From positions 1-64,000 of the forward strand of contig NZ_JAXHDD010000010.1 in the NCBI RefSeq assembly GCF_037072025.1: a stretch of DNA of 64,000 bases, in the 5' to 3' direction. Source of the DNA: Pseudogracilibacillus sp037072025. Lineage in GTDB: Bacteria > Bacillota > Bacilli > Bacillales > Amphibacillaceae. Both the position numbers and the translations under genes were made by a program. Below are positions 8,454-17,598 of this stretch, one piece after another. Below the pieces are notes generated by a model. It was given only the letters and a program-made list of their open reading frames with translations. It ran no database searches and was not told where the DNA came from. How positions within the stretch are numbered: position 1 is the first letter of the stretch; each line of letters begins with the position of its first letter.

Positions 8454-8651
8454 ATGGGATTAGCTCAAATTGGGATACCTGGTTTAATTATTATTCTTGT
8501 CATCGTGCTAATTATTTTTGGACCAAAAAAACTTCCAGAAATCGGTGGTGCTGTAGGAAAAACATTGGCAGAGTTCAAAAGATCAACTAAAGAAATCATG
8601 GAAGATGATGAACCAGGAGCCGAAGAAAATAAAAATACGGACATAACGTAG
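8454..8651 (+). CDS. tatA: Twin-arginine translocase subunit TatA
   Basis: A 65-residue protein with one N-terminal membrane helix (GLIIILVIVLIIFGPKKLPE), the FGPKKLPE hinge, and an amphipathic helix (GGAVGKTLAEFKRSTKEI), which together define TatA/TatE. TatA oligomers form the pore for folded proteins. AAAGGAGG precedes the ATG at good spacing. It lies 81 bases after the GMC gene and nine bases before tatC, forming a minimal TatAC translocase beside an obvious Tat substrate, as in the substrate-linked TatAd-TatCd pair of B. subtilis. Confidence 0.95.
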   Translation: MGLAQIGIPGLIIILVIVLIIFGPKKLPEIGGAVGKTLAEFKRSTKEIMEDDEPGAEENKNTDIT

Positions 8652-8659
8652 AAGGTGTT

Positions 8660-9484
8660 ATGATGGAACCTATTCAGAGAACTAAAAGGAAAATCTTAAG
8701 TCCCCTTGATAAAAAGCCTATAGAAATAAAGAGGGAAGCAGTGGAAGATGAGCTACATGTTCAGAACGATGACAAGCTCATCGACCACCTTTCAGAACTT
8801 CGAAATCAATTGATCAAAAGTATTTTTATCTTTTTACTTTTCTTAATCATTGTATTCTTAACAATGAATAAATGGTTTCCACTCGTAACAAAAGGAAATG
8901 AATTAGTTGTATTTGGACCGTTTCAAATTGTAAAATTTTACACATCTATTTCTGTTACCTTGGCCCTTGGACTTTCTTTGCCATTTCTAATCCACTTCAT
9001 GTGGCAATTCGTCAAGCCCGGGCTAAAAACAAATGAAGTTCGGTATCTTGGTCTTTATTCACCCATTATGTTCTTATTATTTATAATTGGCGTTGCTTTC
9101 GGATACTTTGTCATCAATCCATTGAGCTATCGGTTTTTAATGAACTTTGGCTCTATGAACTTTGAAGTCATTATCTCTGCACAGGAATATGTACATTTTT
9201 TAATTATGACAACTATCCCGATCGGATTCCTATTTGAACTTCCAGCAATCGCTATGTTCCTTGCTTCAATTGGGGTACTAACAACAGAAACGATGAAAAA
9301 TATTCGAAAATGGTCCTATCTAGTTATTGCTATTCTATCAGCACTAATCACTCCACCGGATTTTATTAGCCAGCTGATGGTATTAATCCCGATGGCGCTA
9401 TTGTACGAAATCAGTATTTATATTGTAAATAAAATGGAAAAAAGACAAGGTGCTGAACAGCCTAAAGTCGTAACAACTGATTAG
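8660..9484 (+). CDS. tatC: Twin-arginine translocase subunit TatC
   Basis: A 274-residue, six-helix membrane protein that recognises twin-arginine signals. Family landmarks are HLSELRNQLIKS near residue 43, the FKPGL-like turn (QFVKPGLKTNE) and PIGFLFELPAIAMFLA. It is longer than the usual 240-255 residues because of a charged N-terminal extension of about 40 residues (KRKILSPLDKKPIEIKRE) ahead of the first conserved motif. Two adjacent ATGs (8660 and 8663) are possible starts behind a GAAGGTG site. It is co-transcribed with tatA. Confidence 0.95.
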   Translation: MMEPIQRTKRKILSPLDKKPIEIKREAVEDELHVQNDDKLIDHLSELRNQLIKSIFIFLLFLIIVFLTMNKWFPLVTKGNELVVFGPFQIVKFYTSISVTLALGLSLPFLIHFMWQFVKPGLKTNEVRYLGLYSPIMFLLFIIGVAFGYFVINPLSYRFLMNFGSMNFEVIISAQEYVHFLIMTTIPIGFLFELPAIAMFLASIGVLTTETMKNIRKWSYLVIAILSALITPPDFISQLMVLIPMALLYEISIYIVNKMEKRQGAEQPKVVTTD

Positions 9485-9536
9485 GTTTAACTTTAGAAAT
9501 TGAGTAGATTTTTTAAAACTATTACTACTTTCATAA

Positions 9537-10311
9537 ACTGTGACGTTAGGCTCTGCTTATTAATAAATCGATACGGATCGACTCGACATCATAGAAAAAG
9601 ACTCGCCGTTTTCCATGACCCCCACTCAAAACGGGCACGATTAATATCGAAACATGACCGTTTTCCATGACTCTCACCCAAAACGGGCACGATTAATATC
9701 GAAACATGACCATTTTCCATGACCCTCACCCAAAACGGGCACGATTAACATCAAAACATGACCGTTTTCCATGACTCTCACCCAAAACGGGCACGATTAA
9801 CATCAAAACATGACCGTTTTCCATGACTCTCACCCAAAATGGGCACGATTAACATCAAAACATGACCGTTTTCCATGACTCTCACCCAAAACGGGCACGA
9901 TTAACATCAAAACATGACCATTTTCCATGACTCTCACCCAAAACGGGCACGATTAACATCAAAACATGACCGTTTTCCATGACCCTTACCCAAAACGGGC
10001 ACGATTAATATCGAAACATGACCATTTTCCATGACTCTCACCCAAAACGGGCACGATTAATATCGAAACATGACCATTTTCCATGACCCTCACCCAAAAC
10101 GGGCACGATTAATATCGAAACATGACCATTTTCCATGACCCTCACCCAAAACGGGCACGATTAACATCGAAACTACCCATCTTACAGATCGACATGTTGG
10201 GAAAAGACTCGACATCTTAGATCCGGACTCTGCATGTTGTTAATCGACTCACACTCCGGAGCGGAGGTAGAGTCACTTTTCCCCAATGGTGATAAATCGT
10301 TACGTCACAGT
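9537..10311. repeat. 52-bp tandem-repeat element, copy L (11 units)
   Basis: Eleven head-to-tail units of exactly 52 bp start at 9608 and repeat at 9660, 9712 and so on to 10128. Each contains CCGTTTTCCATGAC, or a CCATTTT variant, then CACCCAAAACGGGCACG, so CCGTTTT and AAAACGG can pair within a unit. The array is embedded in unique flanks rich in ATCGACTCGACAT-like words. The whole element is bounded by ACTGTGACGTTA at 9537 and the inverted TACGTCACAGT ending at 10311. A related, inverted copy lies at 60476-61079. There is no coding frame. It fills almost all of the 986 bp between tatC and cydC. Confidence 0.9.
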
Positions 10312-10470
10312 ATCCTTCAACTCCATATTACAATGCTGCCACTTGAAATAGTAACGTTCTTTATATTCTAAAATATAATTGCTCGTCTTTGAAAGTGCTT
10401 AGTTTAGCTATGTCCCTATGCCGTATTCCTTTCTAATATGAATCCAATATAAATATACATTCCTTGTCGA

Positions 10471-12186
10471 TTACAACGCTTCATCCATCTGATACAGTGT
10501 ACGGTAGTATTCACTCGTTTCCATTAAATGATGATGAGAACCATCTAGTTTTATTTTTCCTTCATTTAAAAAAACAATTTTATCCATTAATTCTGCACCA
10601 GCTAAATGATGTGTTACCCAAATAATTGTCTTTTCTTTGGCTGCTTCTAAAAAAGTAGTTAGCAAATCTCTTTCAGTCCGTGGATCAAGTCCTGTCGTTG
10701 GTTCATCCATTAAAATAATTGGTGTATTTTGAATTAATACGCGGGCAAATGCAACTCGTTGCCTTTCCCCACCTGAAAACCGTTTCCCCATTTCATCCAT
10801 CTGTGTATATATCCCATTCGGTAATTGATCGACCATTTCCAATACTTGTGCTTGTTTTAAAACATTTTTAATTTCTTCTTCTGTCGCATTAGCCTTTCCA
10901 ATCCGAATATTATTTGCAATCGTTGTATGAAACAAATGAGGTTTTTGATTTAAAACTGATACAGCATTTGCCAAATAACCGGAGTTCATCTCCATATCAT
11001 CTATATAAATTTTTCCTTCAGTTGGTTTGATTAAACCAGCTAACATTTTTAACAATGTTGATTTCCCTGTTCCACTTTTCCCTAAGATAGCAACCTTTTT
11101 TCCAGGTTCAATCGTTAGTGATAGATTGTCAATTAAATTCTTACTTACTGTTTCATATTGATAGCTAATATTTTCAATTCGAATCGTTGGCTTATTGAAC
11201 GTAGCATTTCTAGCTTCTGTAAGCTTCATTTCTGCATTTTTTGATTGTTGTAATTTTTCGATCCTTCTTATTGAATCGACATATGTTGGGATTTCTTCTA
11301 CTGCATCACTCAATGGGAGTAAGGCATCCGTAATCGAAAACATCATTAAGACAAAGGCGGCAATAACTGTTGCAGATATCGTTCCCTCTCCTGCTTGAAA
11401 ATTCGCCCAAATCATCGTTGCAATAATTGCTAATCCAGCGATAAATCGTAAAAAGGCATCGCGGATATGATGCCAAGTATTAACCTTATTTTCTTTGGAG
11501 ATTAGCCTACTATTTTCATTAACAACTTGGCTAACTACTTCATCAACACGTCCACTGACAAGCCAATCGAGTTGGCCAAACATTGCATCGGTAAAATGCT
11601 GATATAATTTTCCTCTTTTATCCTTAATTAAAATATGATTTTTCTTCATCATCATGTAAGAAATAAATGGTATTAAAAACACGATGACACCAAGTAATCC
11701 AATCATCATTAACATAAACAGCCAATCAAAAAGACCTAAAACGATTGCAAAAATACCATATATAACCACTCCAACAAAACTCGGAAGTAATGTTCGAATA
11801 TAAAAATCTTGCAGTTTTTCAATATCATCAGACAGTACACTTAAAATGTCGCCGGTTTGATAACGACTTTGTAAAAAAAGTGCTTGAGGCTCCAGCAAAT
11901 TGTAAAGTCTTTTTCGATAGTCTGCTAAAATTCGTAAAACAATATCATGACTAACTAACTTATCAAGATACGGAAATACCGCTTGCCCTATACTAAACGC
12001 ACGTACTGAAACGATCGGTACATAAACGAGCATAATATTTTCTGGTCGAAGGGAAGACTTTGAAATTAAATAACCTGAGACGAATAACAACATTGCTCCT
12101 GAGGTTACCCCTAAAATCGCAAAGAAAACAGTAAGTGCCATGCGACCTTTATTTTTCTTAATATAAGGAATAATCCATTCATTCAT
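10471..12186 (-). CDS. cydC: Thiol reductant ABC exporter subunit CydC
   Basis: A 571-residue fused ABC half-transporter. Six membrane helices span roughly residues 15-300. The ATPase domain has GKSGTGKSTLLKMLAG (Walker A), FSGGERQRVAFAR (signature) and IILMDEPTTGLD (Walker B). With CydD it forms the heterodimer that exports glutathione/cysteine-type thiols, needed for assembly of cytochrome bd. Its ATG overlaps the cydD stop (TGATG), and it is the last gene of cydABDC on this strand. In B. subtilis nomenclature the two exporter genes carry swapped letters, so the C/D assignment here follows the E. coli/TIGRFAM order and is less certain than the function. Confidence 0.9.
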   Translation of the reverse strand: MNEWIIPYIKKNKGRMALTVFFAILGVTSGAMLLFVSGYLISKSSLRPENIMLVYVPIVSVRAFSIGQAVFPYLDKLVSHDIVLRILADYRKRLYNLLEPQALFLQSRYQTGDILSVLSDDIEKLQDFYIRTLLPSFVGVVIYGIFAIVLGLFDWLFMLMMIGLLGVIVFLIPFISYMMMKKNHILIKDKRGKLYQHFTDAMFGQLDWLVSGRVDEVVSQVVNENSRLISKENKVNTWHHIRDAFLRFIAGLAIIATMIWANFQAGEGTISATVIAAFVLMMFSITDALLPLSDAVEEIPTYVDSIRRIEKLQQSKNAEMKLTEARNATFNKPTIRIENISYQYETVSKNLIDNLSLTIEPGKKVAILGKSGTGKSTLLKMLAGLIKPTEGKIYIDDMEMNSGYLANAVSVLNQKPHLFHTTIANNIRIGKANATEEEIKNVLKQAQVLEMVDQLPNGIYTQMDEMGKRFSGGERQRVAFARVLIQNTPIILMDEPTTGLDPRTERDLLTTFLEAAKEKTIIWVTHHLAGAELMDKIVFLNEGKIKLDGSHHHLMETSEYYRTLYQMDEAL

Positions 12187-13910
12187 CAGCTTCCCTCCCC
12201 TTTCCAGTTAACAAATTGTGCATATTCACCATGCTTTTCAAGTAAATCTTCATGTGAGCTACATTCTACTTGAAGTCCATCTTGAAGCATGATAATTTGA
12301 TCCATCTCTTTCATCCAGTGAAGGCGGTGGGTGGCTAAGAAAACTAATTTGTCATTAAAAAGTTCAAGCATGAGCTGTTTTATCTCATACTCTGTCTCTA
12401 TGTCTAAATGTGCAGTTGGTTCATCCAATAAAATAATGGGCTTTTCGCTTAATAAAGCTCGGGCAATAGCGATACGTTGTTCCTGTCCACCACTAAGTAC
12501 TCGACCACCTTCGCCAATTTTTTCATACATTCCATTCGGCAGTTCTATTACTAAATCTTGTAGTCCGATTTTCTCAATAATGTCTTTTACTTTTGAATCT
12601 GAAGTATTCGGTTGATAAAAACGAATATTATCTGCCAAGGACAACGGGAAAATATATGGATGTTGTGGAATATAGGCGATGTTTTCAAACCACGCAGCAT
12701 AATTTAACGATGCAACAATTTCATTATTGATTTTTATTGTACCGTAAGCCGATTCAATTCTTCCTGCTAACAAATTAATGAGGGTTGATTTTCCTGCTCC
12801 ACTTTCTCCAACAATTCCAACCCAGCCACGATTAGCTTGAAACGAAATAGATTTCAATACCTTTTTCCTATCAATTTCCACTGTTACTTCATTAAAATCA
12901 ATTTTGCTCTCTTCATTCCATAAAATTGGTTTGTTTTTTTCTATAACTACCTCACCTTTTTGCGTTGCGATTAGTTTGTCTATCTCTGCAATAGCGATTT
13001 GTCCATCTAAAGTTGCATGATAATCTTTACCAACTTGCTTAATAGGTGAAAAGTATTCTGGTGCTAAAATTAAAATTGTTAGTGCTGGAAGTAGTAATAT
13101 TTGACCTTCAATTAAACGAAGGCCGAGTCCTACAGCAACAAAAGCTATGGATAAACTTGTAAAAAAGTCTAGTGCAAAAGAAGATAAAAAAGCAACACGA
13201 AGCGTCTTCATCGTAGCTTTTCTGTATTCAGAACTTACACGATAAACCTTTTTAGCATGATCTCGACTTTTACCCAGGTAAGTTAACGTTTCTAGTCCTT
13301 TTAACGAATCGATAAAATGGTTTGACAATCTTGTATACGTCTCATATTGTTTATCTGCCATTTTTTCAGCCGCCACGCCAAGCAAAATCATAAAAATAAC
13401 AACAATAGGAACCGATACGACTAAAATAATCGAAGAAATGGGATCGTAAAAAAATACATACATAACAATTAACACTGGAATAATCACTGTTTTAATCATG
13501 CGAATCCCTATGATTTCCACATATTTTTTTACATCGTCTACGCCTTCCATAGCTAATGTGACTAAATGACCTGTTCCAATTTTTTGAACAAAAGATATAT
13601 TCCGATCAAAATAAACATGCATTAATTCGTTCCGAAGCGTTTTTGCCGATGTTGCAGCAAAACGGTCTGCTACAGCTATTTCTATATGAGTAATAATGTA
13701 GCGAATAACAAAAGCAATAAAAAAGAAGCCAATATCAGTGAGTACCTTTTCGATTGGTATTCCTTGAAATAAAAAGGTAATTGCCCGAGCTAAATAATAC
13801 GCTTGGGCAATAACAGCAACGGCTTCTCCTAAAATTAATAATGTCAATATACTATGGACTAGTCCCGAACCTGGATAGGTAGGTAATCCTTTTTTTCGTT
13901 TTTGTTTCAT
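12186..13910 (-). CDS. cydD: Thiol reductant ABC exporter subunit CydD
   Basis: A 574-residue ABC half-transporter with an N-terminal six-helix domain and a C-terminal ATPase: GESGAGKSTLINLLAG, LSGGQEQRIAIAR and IILLDEPTAHLD. It pairs with CydC for thiol export during cytochrome bd maturation. The start overlaps the cydB stop (TAATG) and its stop overlaps the cydC start, so the four genes are translationally coupled. Assignment as the D subunit is by position directly after cydB. Confidence 0.9.
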   Translation of the reverse strand: MKQKRKKGLPTYPGSGLVHSILTLLILGEAVAVIAQAYYLARAITFLFQGIPIEKVLTDIGFFFIAFVIRYIITHIEIAVADRFAATSAKTLRNELMHVYFDRNISFVQKIGTGHLVTLAMEGVDDVKKYVEIIGIRMIKTVIIPVLIVMYVFFYDPISSIILVVSVPIVVIFMILLGVAAEKMADKQYETYTRLSNHFIDSLKGLETLTYLGKSRDHAKKVYRVSSEYRKATMKTLRVAFLSSFALDFFTSLSIAFVAVGLGLRLIEGQILLLPALTILILAPEYFSPIKQVGKDYHATLDGQIAIAEIDKLIATQKGEVVIEKNKPILWNEESKIDFNEVTVEIDRKKVLKSISFQANRGWVGIVGESGAGKSTLINLLAGRIESAYGTIKINNEIVASLNYAAWFENIAYIPQHPYIFPLSLADNIRFYQPNTSDSKVKDIIEKIGLQDLVIELPNGMYEKIGEGGRVLSGGQEQRIAIARALLSEKPIILLDEPTAHLDIETEYEIKQLMLELFNDKLVFLATHRLHWMKEMDQIIMLQDGLQVECSSHEDLLEKHGEYAQFVNWKGEGS

Positions 13911-14923
13911 TAGTATTCCAACTCATCATTTTTCTTTATTCTTTTTCTAAAAATATAATAACTCCATGCTTGATACCCTAAAACAAATGGAAGTAATAAT
14001 ATTGAGAAATACGTCATTATTTTAAGGGTATAAGAACCGGATGCAGCATTATACACTGTAAGACTATAAGCATCGGAAATTGAACTAATCATAACCCGTG
14101 GGAACATTCCTAGAAAAATACTTCCAATTAGTAATATGATTGTAATGCTTGTTAATGCAAAGGCGTTCATGTCCATTTTTTGTGTATTATACAAGTTAGC
14201 AAACAGTAGAGATACCCAAGCTAAAATCGGAATCACCATAAACGTTTGACCATGGTACGTAAACACATCTGAAATAATATAACCGACAACGATAAATGCT
14301 AAGAAAAGAATAATCGTTACAGGAGCAACTTTTTTACCAAGCTCCCGTGCCCGCTCTTGTAATTTACCAGTTGTTCGGATCGTAATAAATTGTAGGCCAT
14401 GCATGATTGTAAGCATGAGGAACATGAGACCTCCAAGTAAAGCAAACGGGTGTAAAAATTGCAAGAACCCACCGATCATTTCTTTTTCTTGATTAATCGG
14501 CATACCTGTCATAAAGTTAGCTAAAACTACTCCCCATAAAATCGGTGGTAACAAGCTACCGATAAACATTGCCCAGTCCCACGTGTTTTTCCATCTCAGG
14601 TTTTCTACTTTTCCGCGGAATTCAAAAGATACACCACGGATAATGAGGGCAAGGAGCATGAAAACTAAAGGTATATAAAATCCACTAAACATCGTTGCAT
14701 ACCAGTGTGGATATGCAGCAAACATTGCTCCCCCAGCCGTAATTAACCATACTTCATTCGCATCCCAAAACGGACCAATCGTATTAATATACACACGCTT
14801 TTCTTTATCATTTTTTCCTAAAAAGCGAGAAACAATACCAACCCCAAAATCAAATCCTTCTAGTACGAAAAAACCGATAAATAAAATAGTAATTAATATA
14901 AACCAAAATTCATTAAGAGACAA
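13910..14923 (-). CDS. cydB: Cytochrome bd ubiquinol oxidase subunit II
   Basis: A 337-residue, multi-helix membrane subunit of the bd-type quinol oxidase. It has the family start SLNEFWFILI, then LEGFDFGVGIVSRFLG and GPFWDANEVWLITAGGAMFAAYP. The start is chosen as TTG at 14923 because AAGGAGGTG lies six bases upstream; the ATG triplets at 14947-14941 lie upstream of that site. This gives an 11-base overlap with the end of cydA. The oxidase uses quinol to reduce oxygen with high affinity and supports growth at low oxygen or under stress. Confidence 0.93.
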   Translation of the reverse strand: MSLNEFWFILITILFIGFFVLEGFDFGVGIVSRFLGKNDKEKRVYINTIGPFWDANEVWLITAGGAMFAAYPHWYATMFSGFYIPLVFMLLALIIRGVSFEFRGKVENLRWKNTWDWAMFIGSLLPPILWGVVLANFMTGMPINQEKEMIGGFLQFLHPFALLGGLMFLMLTIMHGLQFITIRTTGKLQERARELGKKVAPVTIILFLAFIVVGYIISDVFTYHGQTFMVIPILAWVSLLFANLYNTQKMDMNAFALTSITIILLIGSIFLGMFPRVMISSISDAYSLTVYNAASGSYTLKIMTYFSILLLPFVLGYQAWSYYIFRKRIKKNDELEY

Positions 14924-16313
14924 CTTCCGCACCTCCTTCATCATCAAAAGGATCTTTTGTTACAGGAGCATCCAACTCTTCATAATCTTTCTTCTTAATA
15001 TGTCGAACGTATAAATATACTGCCACAGTCCCCATAATTGCATAGAGTAAATTGAATGCAATAAGCGAAAATAACATTTCATTTGCAGTTACAGATGGGG
15101 AAACCGCATCTTCCGTTTTCATCAGTCCAAATACAACCCATGGCTGTCTGCCCATTTCTGTCATAATCCATCCACTTGTGTTCGCTAAAAATGGTAAAAT
15201 GATCGCAAAAGGCATCATTTTTAAATATATATTATTTTTAGGCATCATCCCTCTACGGGTGGCATACATACCGTAGAAACCGAGTAGTAACATGACACCA
15301 CCAGCTCCAGTCATTAAGCGGAATACCCAAAAGAGTGCCTTTACGGGTGGGATATAATTTCCCGGGCCATATTTTTCGACATACATATCCTGTAATTGAT
15401 TTATCCCTTCTAATGATCCGCTAAACTGGTTATATGAAAGGAAACTTAATAAAAATGGAATTTGTATTTCAACATCATTTTCTTTCACTTCCGTGTTAAT
15501 TTTTGCATAAACAGTAAACGGTGCAGGATCTTCACTCGTTTCCCATTGTGCCTCTGCTGCTGCCATTTTCATTGGCTGGGATTGAACTAAATACTGTGCT
15601 TGCCAATGTCCGGTAAATAGAATGATAAATGAGGCAATAGCACCAATAGTAATTGAAATTCTAAATGATCTTCTAAACATATCTAAGTCGTGTTTACGTA
15701 ACATTTTCCAAGCACTAATCCCTGCAACAACAAATGCCCCTGTTGCTAATGATGTAAAAAACACATGCGGAAACTGAGCCCATAAATGTGGGTTCGTTAA
15801 AATTGCAATAAAATCATTCATCTGTGCACGACCATCCACAAATTCGTACCCGACAGGATTTTGCATAAAGGAATTTGCCGACAAAATCCAAAACGCGGAA
15901 AGAATTGTTCCAAATGACACAAGCCAAATCGATACTAAATGTAATTTTTTTGATAATCGATTCCAACCAAACACCCAAATACCGATAAATGTTGACTCCA
16001 TAAAGAATGCAAGCAATCCCTCAATTGCTAAAGACGGGCCAAATACATCCCCGACAAATCGTGAATATGTGGACCAGTTCATCCCAAACTGGAACTCTTG
16101 TAAAATCCCTGTTACTACACCAACAGCGAAATTGATTAAAAACAAAACCGCCCAAAATTTTGTCATTTTTTTATAAACTTCATTTCCTTTAATGACGTAT
16201 AAGGTCTGCATGATCGCAATAGTGAACGCTAATCCAATTGATACCGGTACAAAAAAGTAGTGAAATATTGTGGTAGATGCAAACTGAAGGCGGGCTATAA
16301 TTAACGGATCCAT
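14913..16313 (-). CDS. cydA: Cytochrome bd ubiquinol oxidase subunit I
   Basis: A 466-residue membrane protein carrying the haem groups and the quinol site. Recognisable haem and quinol residues are H18 in TTIFHYFFVP, the His in NPHLWAQFPHVFFTS, and Met in QPMKMAAAEAQWET. The Q-loop region (residues about 250-320) is of the short Gram-positive type. It is the first gene of the cyd operon. About 145 bases upstream lies GAGTAGCGCTTTCA, a partial match to a CcpA site. In B. subtilis the cyd operon is controlled by Rex and CcpA; I could not find a convincing full Rex palindrome here. Confidence 0.95.
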   Translation of the reverse strand: MDPLIIARLQFASTTIFHYFFVPVSIGLAFTIAIMQTLYVIKGNEVYKKMTKFWAVLFLINFAVGVVTGILQEFQFGMNWSTYSRFVGDVFGPSLAIEGLLAFFMESTFIGIWVFGWNRLSKKLHLVSIWLVSFGTILSAFWILSANSFMQNPVGYEFVDGRAQMNDFIAILTNPHLWAQFPHVFFTSLATGAFVVAGISAWKMLRKHDLDMFRRSFRISITIGAIASFIILFTGHWQAQYLVQSQPMKMAAAEAQWETSEDPAPFTVYAKINTEVKENDVEIQIPFLLSFLSYNQFSGSLEGINQLQDMYVEKYGPGNYIPPVKALFWVFRLMTGAGGVMLLLGFYGMYATRRGMMPKNNIYLKMMPFAIILPFLANTSGWIMTEMGRQPWVVFGLMKTEDAVSPSVTANEMLFSLIAFNLLYAIMGTVAVYLYVRHIKKKDYEELDAPVTKDPFDDEGGAEVVS

Positions 16314-16454
16314 GATTTATTTCATCTCCCCTTGTTTCATATATATAATCCTATCCATTATGACTGTAGTTTCAGTATACGCTATATTTCACATACATTG
16401 TCGGGTATTGGTTACAATTTTCGCACGGTTCTATGTATGAATATTGACAATTAA

Positions 16455-16468
16455 GAGTAGCGCTTTCA
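16455..16468 (-). promoter_or_regulatory. Possible cre (CcpA) site upstream of cydA
   Basis: The minus-strand sequence TGAAAGCGCTACTC matches the cre core TGAAAGCGCT but not the final CA. Very similar sequences precede hpaB (47028-47041) and dctP (39471-39484). Function is inferred from core similarity and from CcpA control of cyd in B. subtilis. Confidence 0.4.
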
Positions 16469-16512
16469 TTATTGGACAATATTAACAGAAGATTTCCGAA
16501 AGTCTGTAATTA

Positions 16513-16593
16513 GAAAAATCCGCACAATTCCTATGGATTAACGGACATGTATATATCAAACTAGTCCAATCCCATTAGTTGTGCGGATTTTTT
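16513..16593 (-). terminator. Long-loop hairpin, likely terminator
   Basis: AATCCGCACAA and TTGTGCGGATT form an 11-bp perfect stem, with A- and T-runs outside both arms, enclosing about 50 bases. It lies just after the small membrane protein gene at 16605 and could terminate in either direction. Confidence 0.5.
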
Positions 16594-16604
16594 ACAATAA
16601 AAAC

Positions 16605-16826
16605 TTATTCTACATTATTTTTTTTCTCTTTTCGGTCATTTATAAACTTTTTAATCGTTAATACAATTAGGAATAAGAGCCATGATGTAACAACATAATA
16701 AATAATTCGACCAGCTCCAAACAAATCATCGAGAAAAATCGTCATCCCTATCCATATAATGAATACACCCAGAATTTGATATAAATAAAACTTTAAGTCT
16801 ACTTTAATCTGGATCCTCTCCTTCAT
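16605..16826 (-). CDS. Small two-helix membrane protein, unknown
   Basis: A 73-residue protein with two membrane segments (YQILGVFIIWIGMTIFL and IIYYVVTSWLLFLIVLTI) and a basic tail (KKFINDRKEKKN). It lies between the cyd operon and the riboflavin operon without a partner. The only AAGGAGAGG sequence falls inside the first codons after the ATG at 16826, so the real start is uncertain. I do not recognise a family. Confidence 0.5.
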   Translation of the reverse strand: MKERIQIKVDLKFYLYQILGVFIIWIGMTIFLDDLFGAGRIIYYVVTSWLLFLIVLTIKKFINDRKEKKNNVE

Positions 16827-16934
16827 GCATACTCTAACATAATAGTAGCGTACACTAGGAAAAAATTAAAGGAATGAAACAAAATATCCGTTTATCAATT
16901 ATGATGTTACATTCAGCATATTTTCCTACCACTA

Positions 16935-17045
16935 GATATCTTTACGAGCGACTAAGCATGATTTCAGGCCACTAGGCACCCCTTTGCGAGCGACTAAGCA
17001 TATTTCTAGACCACTAGGCATCTTCTTAAGCGCAGCTGCATCATT
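16935..17045. repeat. Degenerate short tandem repeat between genes
   Basis: Two imperfect copies of a unit of about 50 bp: ACGAGCGACTAAGCAT, a short spacer, then CCACTAGGCA. Similar loosely periodic GC-richer words occur in other intergenic regions (33480-33615, 36360-36480). The 292-bp spacer 16827-17118 holds nothing else I recognise. Confidence 0.5.
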
Positions 17046-17118
17046 AGTAGTTACTTAGAACAACTTATGAGCGACCTCCAACATCAACCATCACTTACAT
17101 CCCCAAATCAAAAAATCA

Positions 17119-17586
17119 TTAATTTTTTAAATCTTGTATCAAATTCGCCATCTCTACTGCGGCTGCTGCTGCTTCAGTTCCTTTATTTCCACCTGTCGTT
17201 CCCGCTCGCTCAATTGCTTGTTCAATCGTATCTGTTGTTATTACACCGAAAATGACTGGTTTGCCACTTTGTAAGCTCGCTTGAGAAATACCTTTAGCCG
17301 CTTCATTACAAACATAATCAAAGTGTGGTGTAGCTCCTCGAATCACTGCACCTAAAGCAATTACTCCATCATACGTTCGTGCAGCCATTTCTTGTGCAAT
17401 AAGCGGAATTTCAAAAGCACCTGGCACCCAGGCAACATCGATATTTTCTTCTTTGACTCCATACCCTTTTAATGCCCCTATAGCACCATCTAATAAGTTT
17501 TTTGTAACTAAATCATTAAAACGTCCGACAACAATTCCAATTTTTAACTCAGTTCCTATCCATTTACCCTGATATACTTTTCCCAT
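17119..17586 (-). CDS. ribH: 6,7-dimethyl-8-ribityllumazine synthase
   Basis: A 155-residue enzyme that condenses 3,4-dihydroxy-2-butanone 4-phosphate with the ribitylamino-pyrimidine to give lumazine, the penultimate riboflavin step. Signatures are VVGRFNDLVTKNLLDGAIGAL, WVPGAFEIPLIAQEMA, ALGAVIRGATPHFDYVCNEA (with the catalytic His) and GVITTDTIEQAIERAGT. In bacilli it forms an icosahedral shell around riboflavin synthase. It is the last gene of the operon; AAGGGGAATAGAG precedes the ATG. The length is typical. Confidence 0.96.
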   Translation of the reverse strand: MGKVYQGKWIGTELKIGIVVGRFNDLVTKNLLDGAIGALKGYGVKEENIDVAWVPGAFEIPLIAQEMAARTYDGVIALGAVIRGATPHFDYVCNEAAKGISQASLQSGKPVIFGVITTDTIEQAIERAGTTGGNKGTEAAAAAVEMANLIQDLKN

Positions 17587-17598
17587 CTCTATTCCCCT

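Noticed and set aside
9608..10179. The 52-bp array as a CRISPR array
   Set aside because: The whole 52-bp unit is conserved without unique spacers, and no cas genes are present.
16320..16440. Rex binding site before cydA
   Set aside because: Only half-site-like TGTGAAATA sequences are seen; no convincing TTGTGAA-N4-TTCACAA palindrome.
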